Translations under genes and position numbers: made by a program | The notes under the pieces: generated by a model | What the model was told of the DNA's origin: nothing | Seen by the model: the letters and a program-made list of their open reading frames with translations, nothing else | The model's database searches: none | Source: a bacterium | GTDB taxonomy: Bacteria > Desulfobacterota > Binatia > HRBIN30 > CADEER01 | Length of the DNA stretch: 50,887 nt | NCBI GenBank assembly: GCA_030430165.1 | Contig: JAUIGL010000046.1 | Coordinates: 1-50,887 of the forward strand | Direction of reading: 5' to 3' | Shown here: positions 7,422-17,192 of the stretch, one piece after another | How the letters are laid out: each line of letters begins with the position of its first letter | How positions within the stretch are numbered: position 1 is the first letter of the stretch

Positions 7422-8750
7422 TCAAACCGCAGCTTCGACGCACTCGACGAAGAGTCGGTGGTAGTTCGCCACGGTTCCCAGCTGTTTCAAATAGGAATCG
7501 AGCCCGACCAACGCGCGTCCGAGAAAGAGGCGATGGCCGGGGGCGCGGAACAGTCGGTTCTCGAAACCGATCTGGGCGATCTCCATCGTCTTCTCCATCG
7601 AATCGTACTCGCGGGGGTCGAAGTCGCGGTCCTGGAGAATCGGCTCGCAGAAGATCTGCATCATGTGAATCATCGGCGCCGGATCGTCGTCCTTGCCGAT
7701 GAACCCGAGACGCACCAGGTGCTTCGCCATCTCGTCTTCGTCGTCCTCCAGCATCGCCACCGCCATCCCGAGATAGGCCTTGCGGATCTTTGCCGGAAAG
7801 ACGCGGATGCTGCCGAAATCCAGCATGCCGAGGTGGGGGTGGTAGGTCACCAGGTAGTTCCCCGGGTGTGGGTCGGTGTGCAGCACTCCGAACTCGAAGA
7901 CCTGGCGCCAGACCAGGCGGAAGTACTTGATCGCGACCCAGTCCTTCAGCTCCTGATCGATACCCGGCTTGAGGATGTCGGCGAAAGGATAGCCCTCCAT
8001 CAAGCCCATGGTGAGCACGCGGCGCGAGCTCAGCTCCGGGTAGACCTCGGGAATCTCGACTTCCGGGTCGTCCGCAAACATCTTGCGAAAGCGGCGGCAG
8101 TTGGCCGCTTCGTTCTCGTAGTCGAGCTCCTCGGAGAGTCTCTCCTCGAGCTCCTGGACCACCTCCGAGTGATCGATCTCCTGCTGCATCACGTCGCGGC
8201 CGATCAACGTGAAGGTGTTCAGCAGGGCCTTGATGTTGCGCAGGTCCTGGTCGACGGTCTCGTCGACGCCGGGGTACTGCACTTTGACGACGACTCGCTC
8301 GCCGCTGTGGAGAGTCGCGGCGTGCACCTGCCCCAGGGAGGCGGCAGCGAAGGCTTCGGTATCGAAAGTCGCGTAGAGATCCTCGGGCTCGCCGCCGAGC
8401 TCGGCGGCGATCTGGCCGCGGATCTCGGAATACTTCATCGGCGGCACCTGCGACTGCACCACCGAAAGCACGTCGAGCGCCTCCGCCGGCAGGATGTCGT
8501 CGCGCATCGACAACATCTGCACCAGCTTCATGAACGCCCCCTTGAGCTCCTTCGAGCTCTCGACGATCTTCAAGGCGTTGCGAATGTGGGTATCGAGGAT
8601 CGCTTTCTCGTGGTCGCCGGACGAGCGGAAGGGCTTGCGCAGAGACTCCCACAGGTAGCTCGACCCGACCGAGGTCGCGACGCCGCCGACCTTGAGGACG
8701 CGCTTGGCGCGCCCGCGCGCCAATTTGGACTCTTTCGATTTCGCCGGCAT
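7422..8750 (-). CDS. ABC1/AarF/UbiB-family atypical protein kinase
   Basis: This 442-residue protein belongs to the ABC1/UbiB family. The family-specific KxGQ-type helix is represented by GAFMKLVQMLSM, followed by the nucleotide-binding segment AAASLGQVHAATLHSGERVVVKVQYPG, the catalytic loop HTDPHPGNYLV and the metal-binding MLDFGSIR. Family members are linked to ubiquinone or other isoprenoid-lipid homeostasis. A related domain occurs beside acyl-lipid genes in many proteobacteria. The N-terminus is basic and lacks a clear membrane segment. The gene starts 6 bases after the larB stop in the same minus-strand unit. Confidence 0.9.
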   Translation of the reverse strand: MPAKSKESKLARGRAKRVLKVGGVATSVGSSYLWESLRKPFRSSGDHEKAILDTHIRNALKIVESSKELKGAFMKLVQMLSMRDDILPAEALDVLSVVQSQVPPMKYSEIRGQIAAELGGEPEDLYATFDTEAFAAASLGQVHAATLHSGERVVVKVQYPGVDETVDQDLRNIKALLNTFTLIGRDVMQQEIDHSEVVQELEERLSEELDYENEAANCRRFRKMFADDPEVEIPEVYPELSSRRVLTMGLMEGYPFADILKPGIDQELKDWVAIKYFRLVWRQVFEFGVLHTDPHPGNYLVTYHPHLGMLDFGSIRVFPAKIRKAYLGMAVAMLEDDEDEMAKHLVRLGFIGKDDDPAPMIHMMQIFCEPILQDRDFDPREYDSMEKTMEIAQIGFENRLFRAPGHRLFLGRALVGLDSYLKQLGTVANYHRLFVECVEAAV

Positions 8751-8756
8751 TACATC

Positions 8757-9506
8757 CTACTCACGATTCATGAGCCCCGCGGCCACCGCCGCGCCGAAGC
8801 CGTTGTCGATATTCACGACGGTCACCCCGGCGGCGCAGGAGTTGAGCATTCCGAGGAGCGCCGCCAGCCCGCCAAAGCTCGCGCCGTAACCGATGCTGGT
8901 TGGCACCGCAATCACGGGTCGGTCCACCATGCCGCCGACGACGCTCGGCAGGGCACCTTCCATCCCGGCGACGACGATCAGCACGCGCGCCGCCTGCAGC
9001 TCACCGCGATGGGCAAATAGCCGGTGAATCCCGGCAACGCCGACGTCGTACACCCGCTGGACCCGGTTCCCCATGTACTCCAGCGTCAGCGCTGCCTCTT
9101 CGGCAACCGGCAGATCGGACGTACCGGCCGCCACCACCGCGACAACCCCCAATCCGGTCTGGGGGCTCGGCGTCACCGACAGCGTCGCGATACGGGCGAT
9201 GCGGTGGTACTCGAGCTCGGGCAGATCGGCGACCACCTGCGCCGCCGTCGCTTCGTCGAGGCGGGTGATCAACACGTTCTGACCGACGTCGCGCAACCGT
9301 TGCGCGATCGCCGCGATCTGCTCGGGCGTCTTGCCCTGGCCGAAGATGACCTCCGGCAGTCCGTTGCGCAGTGCGCGGTGGTGGTCGACCTTGGCGAAGC
9401 CGAGGTCTTCGAACGGAAGCTTCTTGAGGTTTCCCAGCGCGTCTTCGACCGAGAGCTCGCCCGACACCAGTGCGTCGAGGACCTGGCGCAATCTCTCCGG
9501 GGTCAT
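8757..9506 (-). CDS. larB: LarB, pyridinium-3,5-biscarboxylate mononucleotide synthase
   Basis: This 249-residue protein matches LarB, which carboxylates and hydrolyses nicotinic acid adenine dinucleotide in the first step of nickel-pincer nucleotide cofactor synthesis. An N-terminal helical region (RLRQVLDALVSGELSVEDAL) is followed by FAKVDHHRALRNGLPEVIFG and a PurE-like carboxylase domain (VVAAGTSDLPVAEEAALTLE, VAGMEGALPSVVGG, VPTSIGYGASFGGLAALL). The ATG at 9506 overlaps the thiL stop (ATGA), which fixes the start over a longer frame. No larA, larC or larE is seen in the window, so the pathway, if complete, is split. Confidence 0.92.
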   Translation of the reverse strand: MTPERLRQVLDALVSGELSVEDALGNLKKLPFEDLGFAKVDHHRALRNGLPEVIFGQGKTPEQIAAIAQRLRDVGQNVLITRLDEATAAQVVADLPELEYHRIARIATLSVTPSPQTGLGVVAVVAAGTSDLPVAEEAALTLEYMGNRVQRVYDVGVAGIHRLFAHRGELQAARVLIVVAGMEGALPSVVGGMVDRPVIAVPTSIGYGASFGGLAALLGMLNSCAAGVTVVNIDNGFGAAVAAGLMNRE

Positions 9507-10525
9507 CGGCGCGGCCGCCGGCGCTGCGCGAAGTGCTCGAAGCCGAGTCGACCGATCGCGCACTCCCTGCCGTGCACGTCGGCGAGAACGATGCCGGAGG
9601 CGGGCTCGGTAAACTCGCCGATCCGGGTGATCGGACAATCCAATTCGCGCTGCAAACGACTCAATGTACTCTCCTGGCGCGGCGAAACCGCACACAACAA
9701 TTCGTAGTCCTCCCCCCCTTGGAGGGCAAGCGTGGGATCGCGCTTGCGCACGTCCGCGGACATCGGCAGGGCTGCCAACTCGATGCGCGCGCCGACGTCG
9801 CTGGCCGCGCACATGCGATCGAGGTCGACCATCAGACCGTCGCTCAGATCCATCGCCGCCGAGGCGGCCCGAGCCGAGGCCAGTGCGCGCCCGGCTGTCA
9901 GCCGCGGCGACGGTTCGCGGAACCTGCGCGCCGCCGCGCTTCGCGACCGCGGATTCCTCTCGAGGTGCGCGAGCCCGAGAGCCGCGCCGCCGAGCGCGCC
10001 GGTCACGTAGATCGCATGTCCGGCTCGAGCACCGCTGCGCAGCAACGGCTGGCGCGGCGCCTCACCGAGCAAGCCGATCGATATGCTGAGCTCGCTCGCG
10101 CGAGCGAGGTTTCCGCCGACGACCACCGCGCCGTCCTGCGCGGCGGCGGCGACGATGCCCTTCTCGATCGCCACGAGGTCGCGCCGCGGCAACGACGCCG
10201 GCGCGGCGATCGACACCGAGCAGAGGCGAGGCGTGCCACCCATCGCCGCGATGTCACTCGCATTGACCGCATAGGCACGCCGCCCCAGCTGAACTGCGCT
10301 CAACCAGGAGCGTTCAAAATGGGTGCCCTCGATCTGCGCGTCGGTCGTCCACAGCCAGCGACTGGCGCCGAGACGCAGAACCGCACAATCGTCGCCCGGT
10401 CCGACCTCGACCAGCGGTGAGGCGCCCAACCCGCGAAGCAGCTCGGCGATCAGGCGATCTTCGCCGACATCGGCGAGCGACGCGCCGGCCGCGCCACGCG
10501 CCGGAGCGCGCCGCTGCCTGGTCAC
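9503..10525 (-). CDS. thiL: Thiamine-monophosphate kinase ThiL
   Basis: ThiL phosphorylates thiamine phosphate to the active cofactor thiamine diphosphate, using ATP in the cytosol. The 340-residue frame shows the PurM/SelD-like architecture. GEDRLIAELL at the N-terminus is followed by VGPGDDCAVL (metal- and substrate-binding Asp residues), TTDAQIEGTHF, AVNASDIAAMGG, AMDLSDGLMVDL and GGEDYELLCAV. A GTG at 10525 is chosen because it falls just after the stop of the upstream lipoprotein gene (7-base gap); longer versions overlap that gene. The protein is slightly longer than usual because of an Arg/Ala-rich N-terminal extension. The C-terminus ends in an overlapping ATGA with larB. Confidence 0.9.
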   Translation of the reverse strand: MTRQRRAPARGAAGASLADVGEDRLIAELLRGLGASPLVEVGPGDDCAVLRLGASRWLWTTDAQIEGTHFERSWLSAVQLGRRAYAVNASDIAAMGGTPRLCSVSIAAPASLPRRDLVAIEKGIVAAAAQDGAVVVGGNLARASELSISIGLLGEAPRQPLLRSGARAGHAIYVTGALGGAALGLAHLERNPRSRSAAARRFREPSPRLTAGRALASARAASAAMDLSDGLMVDLDRMCAASDVGARIELAALPMSADVRKRDPTLALQGGEDYELLCAVSPRQESTLSRLQRELDCPITRIGEFTEPASGIVLADVHGRECAIGRLGFEHFAQRRRPRR

Positions 10526-10532
10526 CGCAAGC

Positions 10533-12257
10533 TCATGGCAGTGCCGGCGCGACCTCAGGCGAAGGAGCGAACGAGCGCGCCGCCGCCGAACCAGCTCCGC
10601 GAACCTCGCGAATCCGCTGACCGTCGAGTTGCAGCAGAAAGAGCTGGCGATCGACCCCGTCGGCACCGAACTTGATGTCGCCGCCGGCGCCCTCGAAGAC
10701 GTCCATCGCGCGCAGCGCGGATACGAAAGCGTCGCGACTCGACACCGCGGGATCCTCGAGAGCGCCTCGCGTGAGAAGCGCCGCGTCGTACGCCTGGGCT
10801 TCGAGGATGCGCGGTGTTTCGCCGTGCTCGGCGCGATAGGCGGCTATGAAGCGCTGGGTTGCCGGTCGCTGGCTGCCCATGAAGAAGCCGTCGACGAAGA
10901 CGGCGCCGTCGAGGGCCTCGGCGGCCGCCCCCAACTGACCCGGGTCGTGCCAACCGTTGCCGCCGAACAGCGCGATGCCCGGGCGCGACTCGCGCAGGGT
11001 CTGGGCGAGGACCGCCGCCGTCGGCAGAAAGTCGGGGATGAAGACCGCTTGGACCGCGTCGGCGTCGACCCAGCGCTGTACGGTGACCGCCTCGACGGCG
11101 AACTCCTGGGTACCCGGTTCGTAGGCCAGGGAGCCCACCGTCGTACCGCCGCGCGCGCCGAGCTCCGACTGGAACGAATCGGCCAGGGCACTCCCATACG
11201 GATCCCGCGGAAACAGGATGCCGAAACGCCGCAGCCCGGAAGCGGTCGCGTACTCCGCCAACTGCGCAGCCTGCGCCTCTTGCGTCATCGCGGTCTGCAT
11301 CGCGTAGCGACCTTCGATGCTCTTGCGCTGCGCCAACGACAGCAACGGCAGACGCGCCCGTTCGGCACGCGGAGTGATCGCCTGCGCGACCTTGGACCGC
11401 AACGGACCGATCACCGCGATGACCGTGGGATCCTGCGCCAGCTCGTCGATCGCGGCGCGCGCGATCTGCGCCGCACCTTCGGAATCGCGCAGCACCAAAT
11501 CGACTCCCGAGCCGGCAAAGGCGAGCTCGATGCCGGTCAGCGAGCGCTGCCCGTACGACGAGTACTTGCCCGACAGAGGCAGCAGAACGGCAACTCGCGC
11601 CTGCCCCGGAGCGAGCGGCGCGCTTCCGGTCCCGGGAGTCGGCGCTGAATCGGGACGCTTGACGGCGGCACGCGTCGGCGCCGGCGCCGGGCTCGAGCCG
11701 GAGTAGCGCGCGAGCAGCGCGGCATCGATCAGGTCGCGGGTCGGTTGCTCGCTGACCACCGATCTCGTCCGCCGCAGGGTCTCGTCGTCCATCCGGTCGA
11801 CCGCGTCGGAAATCCGCCGCCGGATCGAGGGCCGGCGCGACGATTCGGCCGCGGACAGCGCCTGCTCCCAGTTGAGCACCGCGCTCACCGGATTGCCGCG
11901 CGAGTACTCGGCATCACCACGCAGCTCGTACACCTGGCGCCACTCTTCGTTCGGATAGCGGCGCTGCAGCTCGTCCAGCGTCGCCAGGCACTTGTCGTGG
12001 TTGCCGAGCCGAAACTCGGATTGCGCGAGCTTGAAGTAGGCGCGCGGCATCAGCTCGGGGGTATCGTTGCTGTCGATGAAGATGCGGTAGCCGTGCGCGG
12101 CGCGCTCGTAGTGACCGAGCTTGAAGGAATCCTCCGCCTGGCGAAACGGCAGCGGCGCCCGCTCCAACGGCAATCTCGAAGAACACCCTGCGGCAATCAG
12201 GGCGCACATTGCCAGGATGGCAAACTTCCGCACACGCGCCTCGCTGTGATTCGTCAT
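10533..12257 (-). CDS. Penicillin-binding-protein-activator-like lipoprotein (LppC/LpoA family) with TPRs
   Basis: This 574-residue protein has a lipoprotein signal (KFAILAMCALIAAGCSS; lipobox AAGC, Cys about residue 25), so it is probably anchored at the outer membrane facing the periplasm. Residues about 40-160 are TPR-like (AEDSFKLGHYERAAHGYRIF and following). Residues about 225-560 form a type I periplasmic binding fold (RVAVLLPLSGKYSSYGQRSL, VIAVIGPLRSKVAQA, LFPRDPYGSAL, QAYDAALLTRGAL). LpoA-like proteins stimulate class A penicillin-binding proteins, while others of this fold bind small ligands. A GGAGG site lies 13 bases upstream of the ATG. It is the first gene of the unit that runs to DUF35. 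Confidence 0.85.
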   Translation of the reverse strand: MTNHSEARVRKFAILAMCALIAAGCSSRLPLERAPLPFRQAEDSFKLGHYERAAHGYRIFIDSNDTPELMPRAYFKLAQSEFRLGNHDKCLATLDELQRRYPNEEWRQVYELRGDAEYSRGNPVSAVLNWEQALSAAESSRRPSIRRRISDAVDRMDDETLRRTRSVVSEQPTRDLIDAALLARYSGSSPAPAPTRAAVKRPDSAPTPGTGSAPLAPGQARVAVLLPLSGKYSSYGQRSLTGIELAFAGSGVDLVLRDSEGAAQIARAAIDELAQDPTVIAVIGPLRSKVAQAITPRAERARLPLLSLAQRKSIEGRYAMQTAMTQEAQAAQLAEYATASGLRRFGILFPRDPYGSALADSFQSELGARGGTTVGSLAYEPGTQEFAVEAVTVQRWVDADAVQAVFIPDFLPTAAVLAQTLRESRPGIALFGGNGWHDPGQLGAAAEALDGAVFVDGFFMGSQRPATQRFIAAYRAEHGETPRILEAQAYDAALLTRGALEDPAVSSRDAFVSALRAMDVFEGAGGDIKFGADGVDRQLFLLQLDGQRIREVRGAGSAAARSFAPSPEVAPALP

Positions 12258-12377
12258 CCTCTACTCCGCCTCCTTGGAAGAGCTGCGGCGGCGCGATCGC
12301 TTGGAATTGGGGGCTGAATCAATCGCCGCTCCGACCGTGCACTAGCAAACGGCGGACACCGGCGGAAACCCCGTTGG

Positions 12378-13484
12378 TCAGTCGAACATTTCCTTCACCT
12401 TGTCGAAGAACCCTTTCGACTGTGGCGACACGTCCTCTCCGGCGATATCGGCGAACTCCTCGAGCAGCTTCTTCTGTCGTTTCGTCAACTTGCGGGGGGT
12501 CTCGACCACGACCCGGACGAGCGTGTCGCCGTGGCCGTAGCCACGCAGGTCGGGAGCGCCCTTCCCTTTCAATCGGAACAGGCTACCCGACTGGGTGCCT
12601 TGTGGCACCTTCATTTTCACTTTTCCGTGCGGCGTCGGCACCTCGAGATCCGCCCCGAGCGCCGCCTGGGTCATGCCGACCGGGACCTCACAGAGCACGT
12701 CGCGGCCGTCTCGGACGAAGAATGGGTGCTCGCGAACATGGAGAACGACATAGAGATCGCCAGCAGCGCCGCCGCGCGGCCCTGCTTCGCCCTCGCCGCG
12801 CAGCTTGAGACGCGAGCCGTGGTCGACACCGGCGGGGATCTTGACGCTCAGTGACTGCTGCTTGCGCACCGCGCCGGCGCCGCGGCAATCCGGACAGGGG
12901 TCGCGAATCACGGTTCCCGCTCCCTGACACTCGCCGCAGGTGCGCGCGATACTGAACAGGCCCTGCTGGTACCGAACCTGGCCGGCGCCGGCGCAGGCGA
13001 GACAAGTCTCCCGGCTAGCGCCCTCGCGAGTTCCCTCGCCGCCGCACGTCTCGCAAGACTGCATGCGGGGAACGCGAATCTTCTTCTCGACGCCGAAGAT
13101 CGCCTCTTCGAAATCGATCTCGAGGTCGTAGCGGAGGTCGTCGCCGCGACTCGACCGGCGGCGACCGCGACCGCCGCCGAAGAAATCGCCGAAGATGTCG
13201 CCGAAGATGTCCTCGAAGCCGGCGGCGTTGAAGTCGAAGCCGCCGCCCTGCTCGAAGGCGGCGTGGCCGAATCGATCGTACTGGGCGCGGCGCTCCTGAT
13301 CGCTCAGGACCTGGTACGCCTCGGAGGCTTCCTTGAAGCGTTCCTCCGCCTCGGGGTCTCCCTGGTTGCGATCCGGGTGATACTGGAGCGCCACCTTGCG
13401 GTAGGCCTTCTTGATCTCGTCCGCTCCGGCGTCGCGGGCGACTCCGAGAACTTCGTAATAGTCTCTTTTGGTGGCCACCGTCAT
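12378..13484 (-). CDS. dnaJ: Chaperone protein DnaJ (Hsp40)
   Basis: This 368-residue DnaJ has the J domain ([23 protein letters not shown] motif in [10 protein letters not shown]), a Gly/Phe-rich linker ([15 protein letters not shown]), four CxxCxGxG-type zinc repeats ([32 protein letters not shown]) and the C-terminal substrate-binding domains. It stimulates DnaK ATPase activity and delivers unfolded clients. The ATG at 13484 is preferred because it directly precedes [13 protein letters not shown] and has TAGAGGG upstream; a TTG four codons earlier is possible. Two hairpins lie between dnaK and this gene. Confidence 0.97.
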   Translation of the reverse strand: MTVATKRDYYEVLGVARDAGADEIKKAYRKVALQYHPDRNQGDPEAEERFKEASEAYQVLSDQERRAQYDRFGHAAFEQGGGFDFNAAGFEDIFGDIFGDFFGGGRGRRRSSRGDDLRYDLEIDFEEAIFGVEKKIRVPRMQSCETCGGEGTREGASRETCLACAGAGQVRYQQGLFSIARTCGECQGAGTVIRDPCPDCRGAGAVRKQQSLSVKIPAGVDHGSRLKLRGEGEAGPRGGAAGDLYVVLHVREHPFFVRDGRDVLCEVPVGMTQAALGADLEVPTPHGKVKMKVPQGTQSGSLFRLKGKGAPDLRGYGHGDTLVRVVVETPRKLTKRQKKLLEEFADIAGEDVSPQSKGFFDKVKEMFD

Positions 13485-13503
13485 CCCTCTACCCAAGACG
13501 CAA

Positions 13504-13529
13504 AGCCCTCCCCGCTAGCGAGGAGGGCT
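13504..13529 (-). terminator. Hairpin between dnaK and dnaJ (attenuator or stability element)
   Basis: AGCCCTCC and GGAGGGCT form a perfect 8-bp stem around a 10-base loop that is itself nearly palindromic (CCGCTAGCGA). On the minus strand it lies 20 bases upstream of the dnaJ start and is followed by only a short T run, so it is more likely a partial terminator or an mRNA processing/stability hairpin than a full stop. Confidence 0.45.
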
Positions 13530-13562
13530 CCGCATTTCCTTCGAGATCATGTCGCGATGCGA

Positions 13563-13593
13563 ACGGGGGGTCACACGCAAAGCGACTCCCCGT
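13563..13593 (-). terminator. Second dnaK-dnaJ intergenic hairpin
   Basis: ACGGGGGGTC and GACTCCCCGT pair over ten positions with one G-U wobble around an 11-base loop, 21 bases after the dnaK stop. There is no T tract. Together with the neighbouring hairpin it could set the ratio of DnaK to DnaJ by partial termination or by protecting the dnaK mRNA end. Confidence 0.45.
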
Positions 13594-13613
13594 CCGCCAT
13601 CGGACGCATCGTT

Positions 13614-15545
13614 CTACGAATCCTGCACTTCCTCGAAGTCCGCGTCGACTACGTCGTCGTCGGCCTTCTTGCCCGAGTCACCGGCCGCACCACTGGCGCC
13701 GGCACCTGCGCCCGGACCGCCGTCCTGACCGCCGGCCTGCGCAGCCTTGGCATACATCTTCTCGGCCAGCTTGTGCTGCGACTGGTTGAGCTTCTCCATC
13801 GCCGCCTTCAAGGCGGCGACGTCGTCACCCTCGAGTGCCGTCTTCGCCTCCGCCAATGCCGTCTCGACGGCATTCTTGTCGGCCGGATCGAGCTCGCCAC
13901 CGTGCTCGGCCAGGCTCTTCTCCGTCTGGTGCACGAGCGAATCGAGCTGGTTCTTGACCTCGACCGACTCGCGCCGCTTGCGGTCTTCCTCGGCGTGGTC
14001 CTCCGCGTCCTTGACCATCTGCTGGATCTCGTCTTCGCTCAAACCGCTCGAAGCCGTGATCCGGATCGACTGCTCCTTGCCGGTGCCGACGTCCTTGGCG
14101 TTGACGTTGACGATGCCGTTGGCATCGATGTCGAACGTCACCTCGATCTGCGGCACTCCGCGCGGAGCCGGGGGCAGGCCCTCGAGGTTGAACTGGCCGA
14201 GCATCTTGTTGCCCGAGGCCATCTCGCGCTCGCCCTGGTAGACGCTGATCGTCACCGCCGTCTGGTTGTCGGCGGCGGTCGAGAAGATCTGGCTCTTCTT
14301 GGTCGGAATCGTCGTGTTCTTCTCGATCAGCTTGGTGAAGACACCGCCCTGGGTCTCGATGCCGAGCGACAGCGGAGTCACGTCGAGCAGGAGAACGTCG
14401 GAGACGTCGCCCTTGAGCACTCCGCCCTGAATCGCCGCACCGATGGCGACCACTTCGTCGGGATTGACCCCCTTGTTGGGCTCCTTGCCGAAGATCTTCT
14501 TGACCCGCTCCTGGACCGCCGGCATGCGGGTCATTCCGCCAACCAGGATTACCTCGTCGATGTCTCCGGCCGACAGCGACGCGTCGCGCAGCGCCGTCTG
14601 GCACGGGCCGTCCAGTCGATCGAGTAGGTCGCTACACAGCGACTCCAGCTTGGCCCGCGTCAGCTTCATCGTCAGATGCTTCGGACCACTCTGGTCGGCC
14701 GTGATGAAGGGCAGATTGATGTCGGTCTCGGAGACCGTCGAAAGCTCGCACTTCGCCTTCTCGGCCGCCTCCTTGAGGCGCTGCAGCGCCATGCGGTCCT
14801 GCCGCAGGTCGATTCCCTGGTCCTTCTGGAATTCCGCGGCCAGGTAGTCGATCACCTTCTCGTCGAAGTCTTCACCGCCGAGGTAGGTGTCGCCGTTGGT
14901 CGCCTTCACCTCGAAGACACCGTCGCCGAGCTCGAGCACGGAAACGTCGAAGGTACCGCCGCCGAGGTCGAAGACCGCGATCTTCTCGTCCTTCTTCTTG
15001 TCGAGGCCGTAGGCCAGCGAGGCAGCGGTCGGCTCGTTGATGATGCGCAGGACGTCGAGGCCGGCGATACGGCCGGCGTCCTTGGTAGCCTGACGCTGGC
15101 TGTCGTTGAAGTAGGCCGGCACCGTGATCACCGCTTCGGTGACGGGTTCGCCGAGATAGTCCTCGGCCGTCTGCTTCATCTTCTGTAGCGTAAACGCCGA
15201 GATCTCTTGCGGGCTGTACTTCTTGCCGCGCGCCTCGACCCAGGCGGCGCCGTTGTCCGCTTCCACGATCTTGTAGGAAGCCAGCGACACTGCCTTCTTG
15301 GTTTCGCCATCCTCGAAGCGGCGACCGATCAGGCGCTTGACGGCGTAGATCGTATTTTCCGGATTGGTTACCGCTTGCCGCCGCGCAATCTGTCCGACCA
15401 ACCGCTCACCGCTGTCCGAGAAGGCGACGACCGACGGGGTCGTGCGGCTTCCCTCGGAATTGGCAATGACTTTGGGCTCGCCGCCTTCCATGACGGCAAC
15501 ACAGGAATTGGTGGTACCGAGATCGATTCCGATAACCTTGCTCAT
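13614..15545 (-). CDS. dnaK: Molecular chaperone DnaK (Hsp70)
   Basis: This full-length 643-residue Hsp70 carries the ATPase signatures [17 protein letters not shown] at the N-terminus, [19 protein letters not shown] and [15 protein letters not shown]. The substrate-binding domain begins near [19 protein letters not shown], and the C-terminal lid ends in a Gly/Ala-rich stretch and the acidic tail [15 protein letters not shown]. Start choice is firm, with AAGGAGA eight bases upstream of the ATG at 15545. It lies 41 bases after grpE and before dnaJ, the usual chaperone cassette. No hrcA or CIRCE-like inverted repeat is seen in the visible leader. Confidence 0.98.
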   Translation of the reverse strand: MSKVIGIDLGTTNSCVAVMEGGEPKVIANSEGSRTTPSVVAFSDSGERLVGQIARRQAVTNPENTIYAVKRLIGRRFEDGETKKAVSLASYKIVEADNGAAWVEARGKKYSPQEISAFTLQKMKQTAEDYLGEPVTEAVITVPAYFNDSQRQATKDAGRIAGLDVLRIINEPTAASLAYGLDKKKDEKIAVFDLGGGTFDVSVLELGDGVFEVKATNGDTYLGGEDFDEKVIDYLAAEFQKDQGIDLRQDRMALQRLKEAAEKAKCELSTVSETDINLPFITADQSGPKHLTMKLTRAKLESLCSDLLDRLDGPCQTALRDASLSAGDIDEVILVGGMTRMPAVQERVKKIFGKEPNKGVNPDEVVAIGAAIQGGVLKGDVSDVLLLDVTPLSLGIETQGGVFTKLIEKNTTIPTKKSQIFSTAADNQTAVTISVYQGEREMASGNKMLGQFNLEGLPPAPRGVPQIEVTFDIDANGIVNVNAKDVGTGKEQSIRITASSGLSEDEIQQMVKDAEDHAEEDRKRRESVEVKNQLDSLVHQTEKSLAEHGGELDPADKNAVETALAEAKTALEGDDVAALKAAMEKLNQSQHKLAEKMYAKAAQAGGQDGGPGAGAGASGAAGDSGKKADDDVVDADFEEVQDS

Positions 15546-15586
15546 GATTCATCTCCTTGAGGGACCAAAGGCCAGTCGCCCGGTCC

Positions 15587-16183
15587 TTACGATTTTTCGT
15601 CTTCTCCCGTTGCCGGCCCGGTCGAAACGCTGACCTGAGCGGCGCGCAGCAAACGGTCGTGCAGCTTGTAGCCGGGGAGAAACTGCTCGACCACGTGATT
15701 GGCTTCCACCTCGTCCGACTCGACCTGAGCCAGCGCTTCGTGGAGGCTCGGGTCGAACACCTGGCCCACGGCGTTGATTCTCTGCACACCGTGGCGCTCC
15801 AACATCTCGCCGGCGCTGCCGAGGACCATCTCCACCCCCTCGATCACGGCCGGCGCCTCGCCGGTCGCGATCGCGTGGGCGACCGCTCGCTCCAGGTTGT
15901 CGACGACCGGCAGCAGATCCCTGGCCAGCGGCTCGATCGCAAAGCGCGATGCCTCGATGCGGTCACGGGCGCTTCGCTTCCTGAAATTCTCGAGCTCGGC
16001 GCGCTCGCGCAGATAGAGGTCATAGTTCTCATCGGCGCGCCGCGTAGCCTCGGCCAGCTGCTCCTCGAGCGACGCCGGGGCCGCCCCGTCCGTCTCTGCG
16101 ACATCGGCACCGTTCGAACCAGCCCCATCGACACCGTCGACGGCATTATCAAACGTCGTTTCTTTATCGCCCTCTGGCTTCAT
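15587..16183 (-). CDS. grpE: Nucleotide exchange factor GrpE
   Basis: This 198-residue GrpE releases ADP from DnaK. An acidic, low-complexity N-terminal segment is followed by the long dimerising helix (SLEEQLAEATRRADENYDLY, LRERAELENFRKRSARDRIE) and the C-terminal beta domain with the family signature (VFDPSLHEAL to VVEQFLPGYKLHDRLLRAAQ). The ATG at 16183 has AAAGG six bases upstream and gives the usual family length; in-frame upstream codons would add a non-homologous extension reaching into the promoter. It is first in the grpE-dnaK-dnaJ set. Confidence 0.96.
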   Translation of the reverse strand: MKPEGDKETTFDNAVDGVDGAGSNGADVAETDGAAPASLEEQLAEATRRADENYDLYLRERAELENFRKRSARDRIEASRFAIEPLARDLLPVVDNLERAVAHAIATGEAPAVIEGVEMVLGSAGEMLERHGVQRINAVGQVFDPSLHEALAQVESDEVEANHVVEQFLPGYKLHDRLLRAAQVSVSTGPATGEDEKS

Positions 16184-16244
16184 CTTAACCTTTGAATTCG
16201 GTATGTTGCGCGGAGTTCCGGGGAGTTCCCGGCGACAGTGCGCG

Positions 16245-16273
16245 AAGCTAAGAACGGGTTGAGCAGTTGTCAA
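16245..16273 (-). promoter_or_regulatory. Putative promoter of grpE-dnaK-dnaJ
   Basis: On the minus strand TTGACA (16273-16268) is followed after 17 bases by TAGCTT (16250-16245), a perfect -35 with a moderate -10 for the housekeeping sigma factor. It would start transcription about 55 bases before grpE. No clear sigma-32-type sequence or CIRCE element was found next to it. Confidence 0.5.
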
Positions 16274-16292
16274 GGAAGCAGGCGGGCGAGCG

Positions 16293-17054
16293 ATGCCGCA
16301 ATCCTACAGCAGTGAAGCAGTCGTCCTGCGCTGGCGCTCGTATGGCGAGAGCGACAAGATCGTCACCTTCCTGACCCGCGATTTCGGAAAGATCACGGGA
16401 ATCGGCAAAGGCGCCAAGAACTCGCGGCGGCGCTTTCCCAACTCGCTGGAGGTGCTGGCTCGGGTGCAAGTGCAGTTCCGACAACGCCAGGAAGCGACCT
16501 TGGCGTTCCTCGAGACCTGCGAGCTGCGCAACCCGGGGGCAGCGGCGATGAACCCCGACCGGCTGGCGTACGGCGCCTACCTGACCGAGCTCGCCGAGCA
16601 GATGACGGTCGAGTGGAACCCCGCGCCGGAGATCTACGAGCTGCTCGACCTGGCGCTGCGGTCGATCGAGGCCAGGCCCGCGACCTCTTCCTTTCTGCGC
16701 GCCTACGAGCTCAAGCTCCTCGACCACGCCGGGTTCGCCACACCGCTCGACCACTGCAACGAGTGCGGCAGGCCGCTCGACGACGATGCCGTCGCGTTTT
16801 TCGGCCCGATCTGGGGCGGATTCTGGTGCAGACCGTGCAGCACCAGTCGCGAAGGGATGGTGGAGGTGCCGGCGCGCCTCCTCGGCAGGCTGCGCGCGCT
16901 GCGCAGCGATCCACTCACCACCGCGCCCGGGCGCTCGCTCGGCGATGACCAGGAGCAAGCGGCGCAATTGACCGGACAACTCCTCGCTCTCCACTTGATT
17001 CGCCCGCTGCAATCGGTGCGGGCCATCGAGCAACTGGCCCGCGGCCGCAGCTAG
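16293..17054 (+). CDS. recO: DNA repair protein RecO
   Basis: This 253-residue RecO acts in the RecFOR pathway, loading RecA onto SSB-coated gaps. The N-terminal OB-fold begins SSEAVVLRWRSYGESDKIVT and includes GKITGIGKGAKNSRRRF. A C-terminal helical domain carries a zinc site (CNECG ... CRPCS). The ATG at 16293 is preceded by GGCGGGCGAG. The gene is divergent from grpE with about 110 bases between them and begins the recO-glyS-ppdK run seen in other deltaproteobacteria. Confidence 0.95.
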   Translation: MPQSYSSEAVVLRWRSYGESDKIVTFLTRDFGKITGIGKGAKNSRRRFPNSLEVLARVQVQFRQRQEATLAFLETCELRNPGAAAMNPDRLAYGAYLTELAEQMTVEWNPAPEIYELLDLALRSIEARPATSSFLRAYELKLLDHAGFATPLDHCNECGRPLDDDAVAFFGPIWGGFWCRPCSTSREGMVEVPARLLGRLRALRSDPLTTAPGRSLGDDQEQAAQLTGQLLALHLIRPLQSVRAIEQLARGRS

Positions 17055-17192
17055 CGGTTTCCTGATTGCTGCTCCAACGGGTGCGTGATAGCGGTCCGAA
17101 TTCGACCTCGAATCCGTGAGCAACTCACCCCACCGGGTTCCGGAGCTGCTCCGAGAGCCGCCAACACCGGGCGCGAAAGCGAAATCAGAGCC

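Noticed and set aside
7308..9020. A 570-codon plus-strand open frame opposite the ABC1 kinase and larB genes
   Set aside because: It is antisense to genes with clear kinase and LarB motifs, and its product has no recognisable domain.
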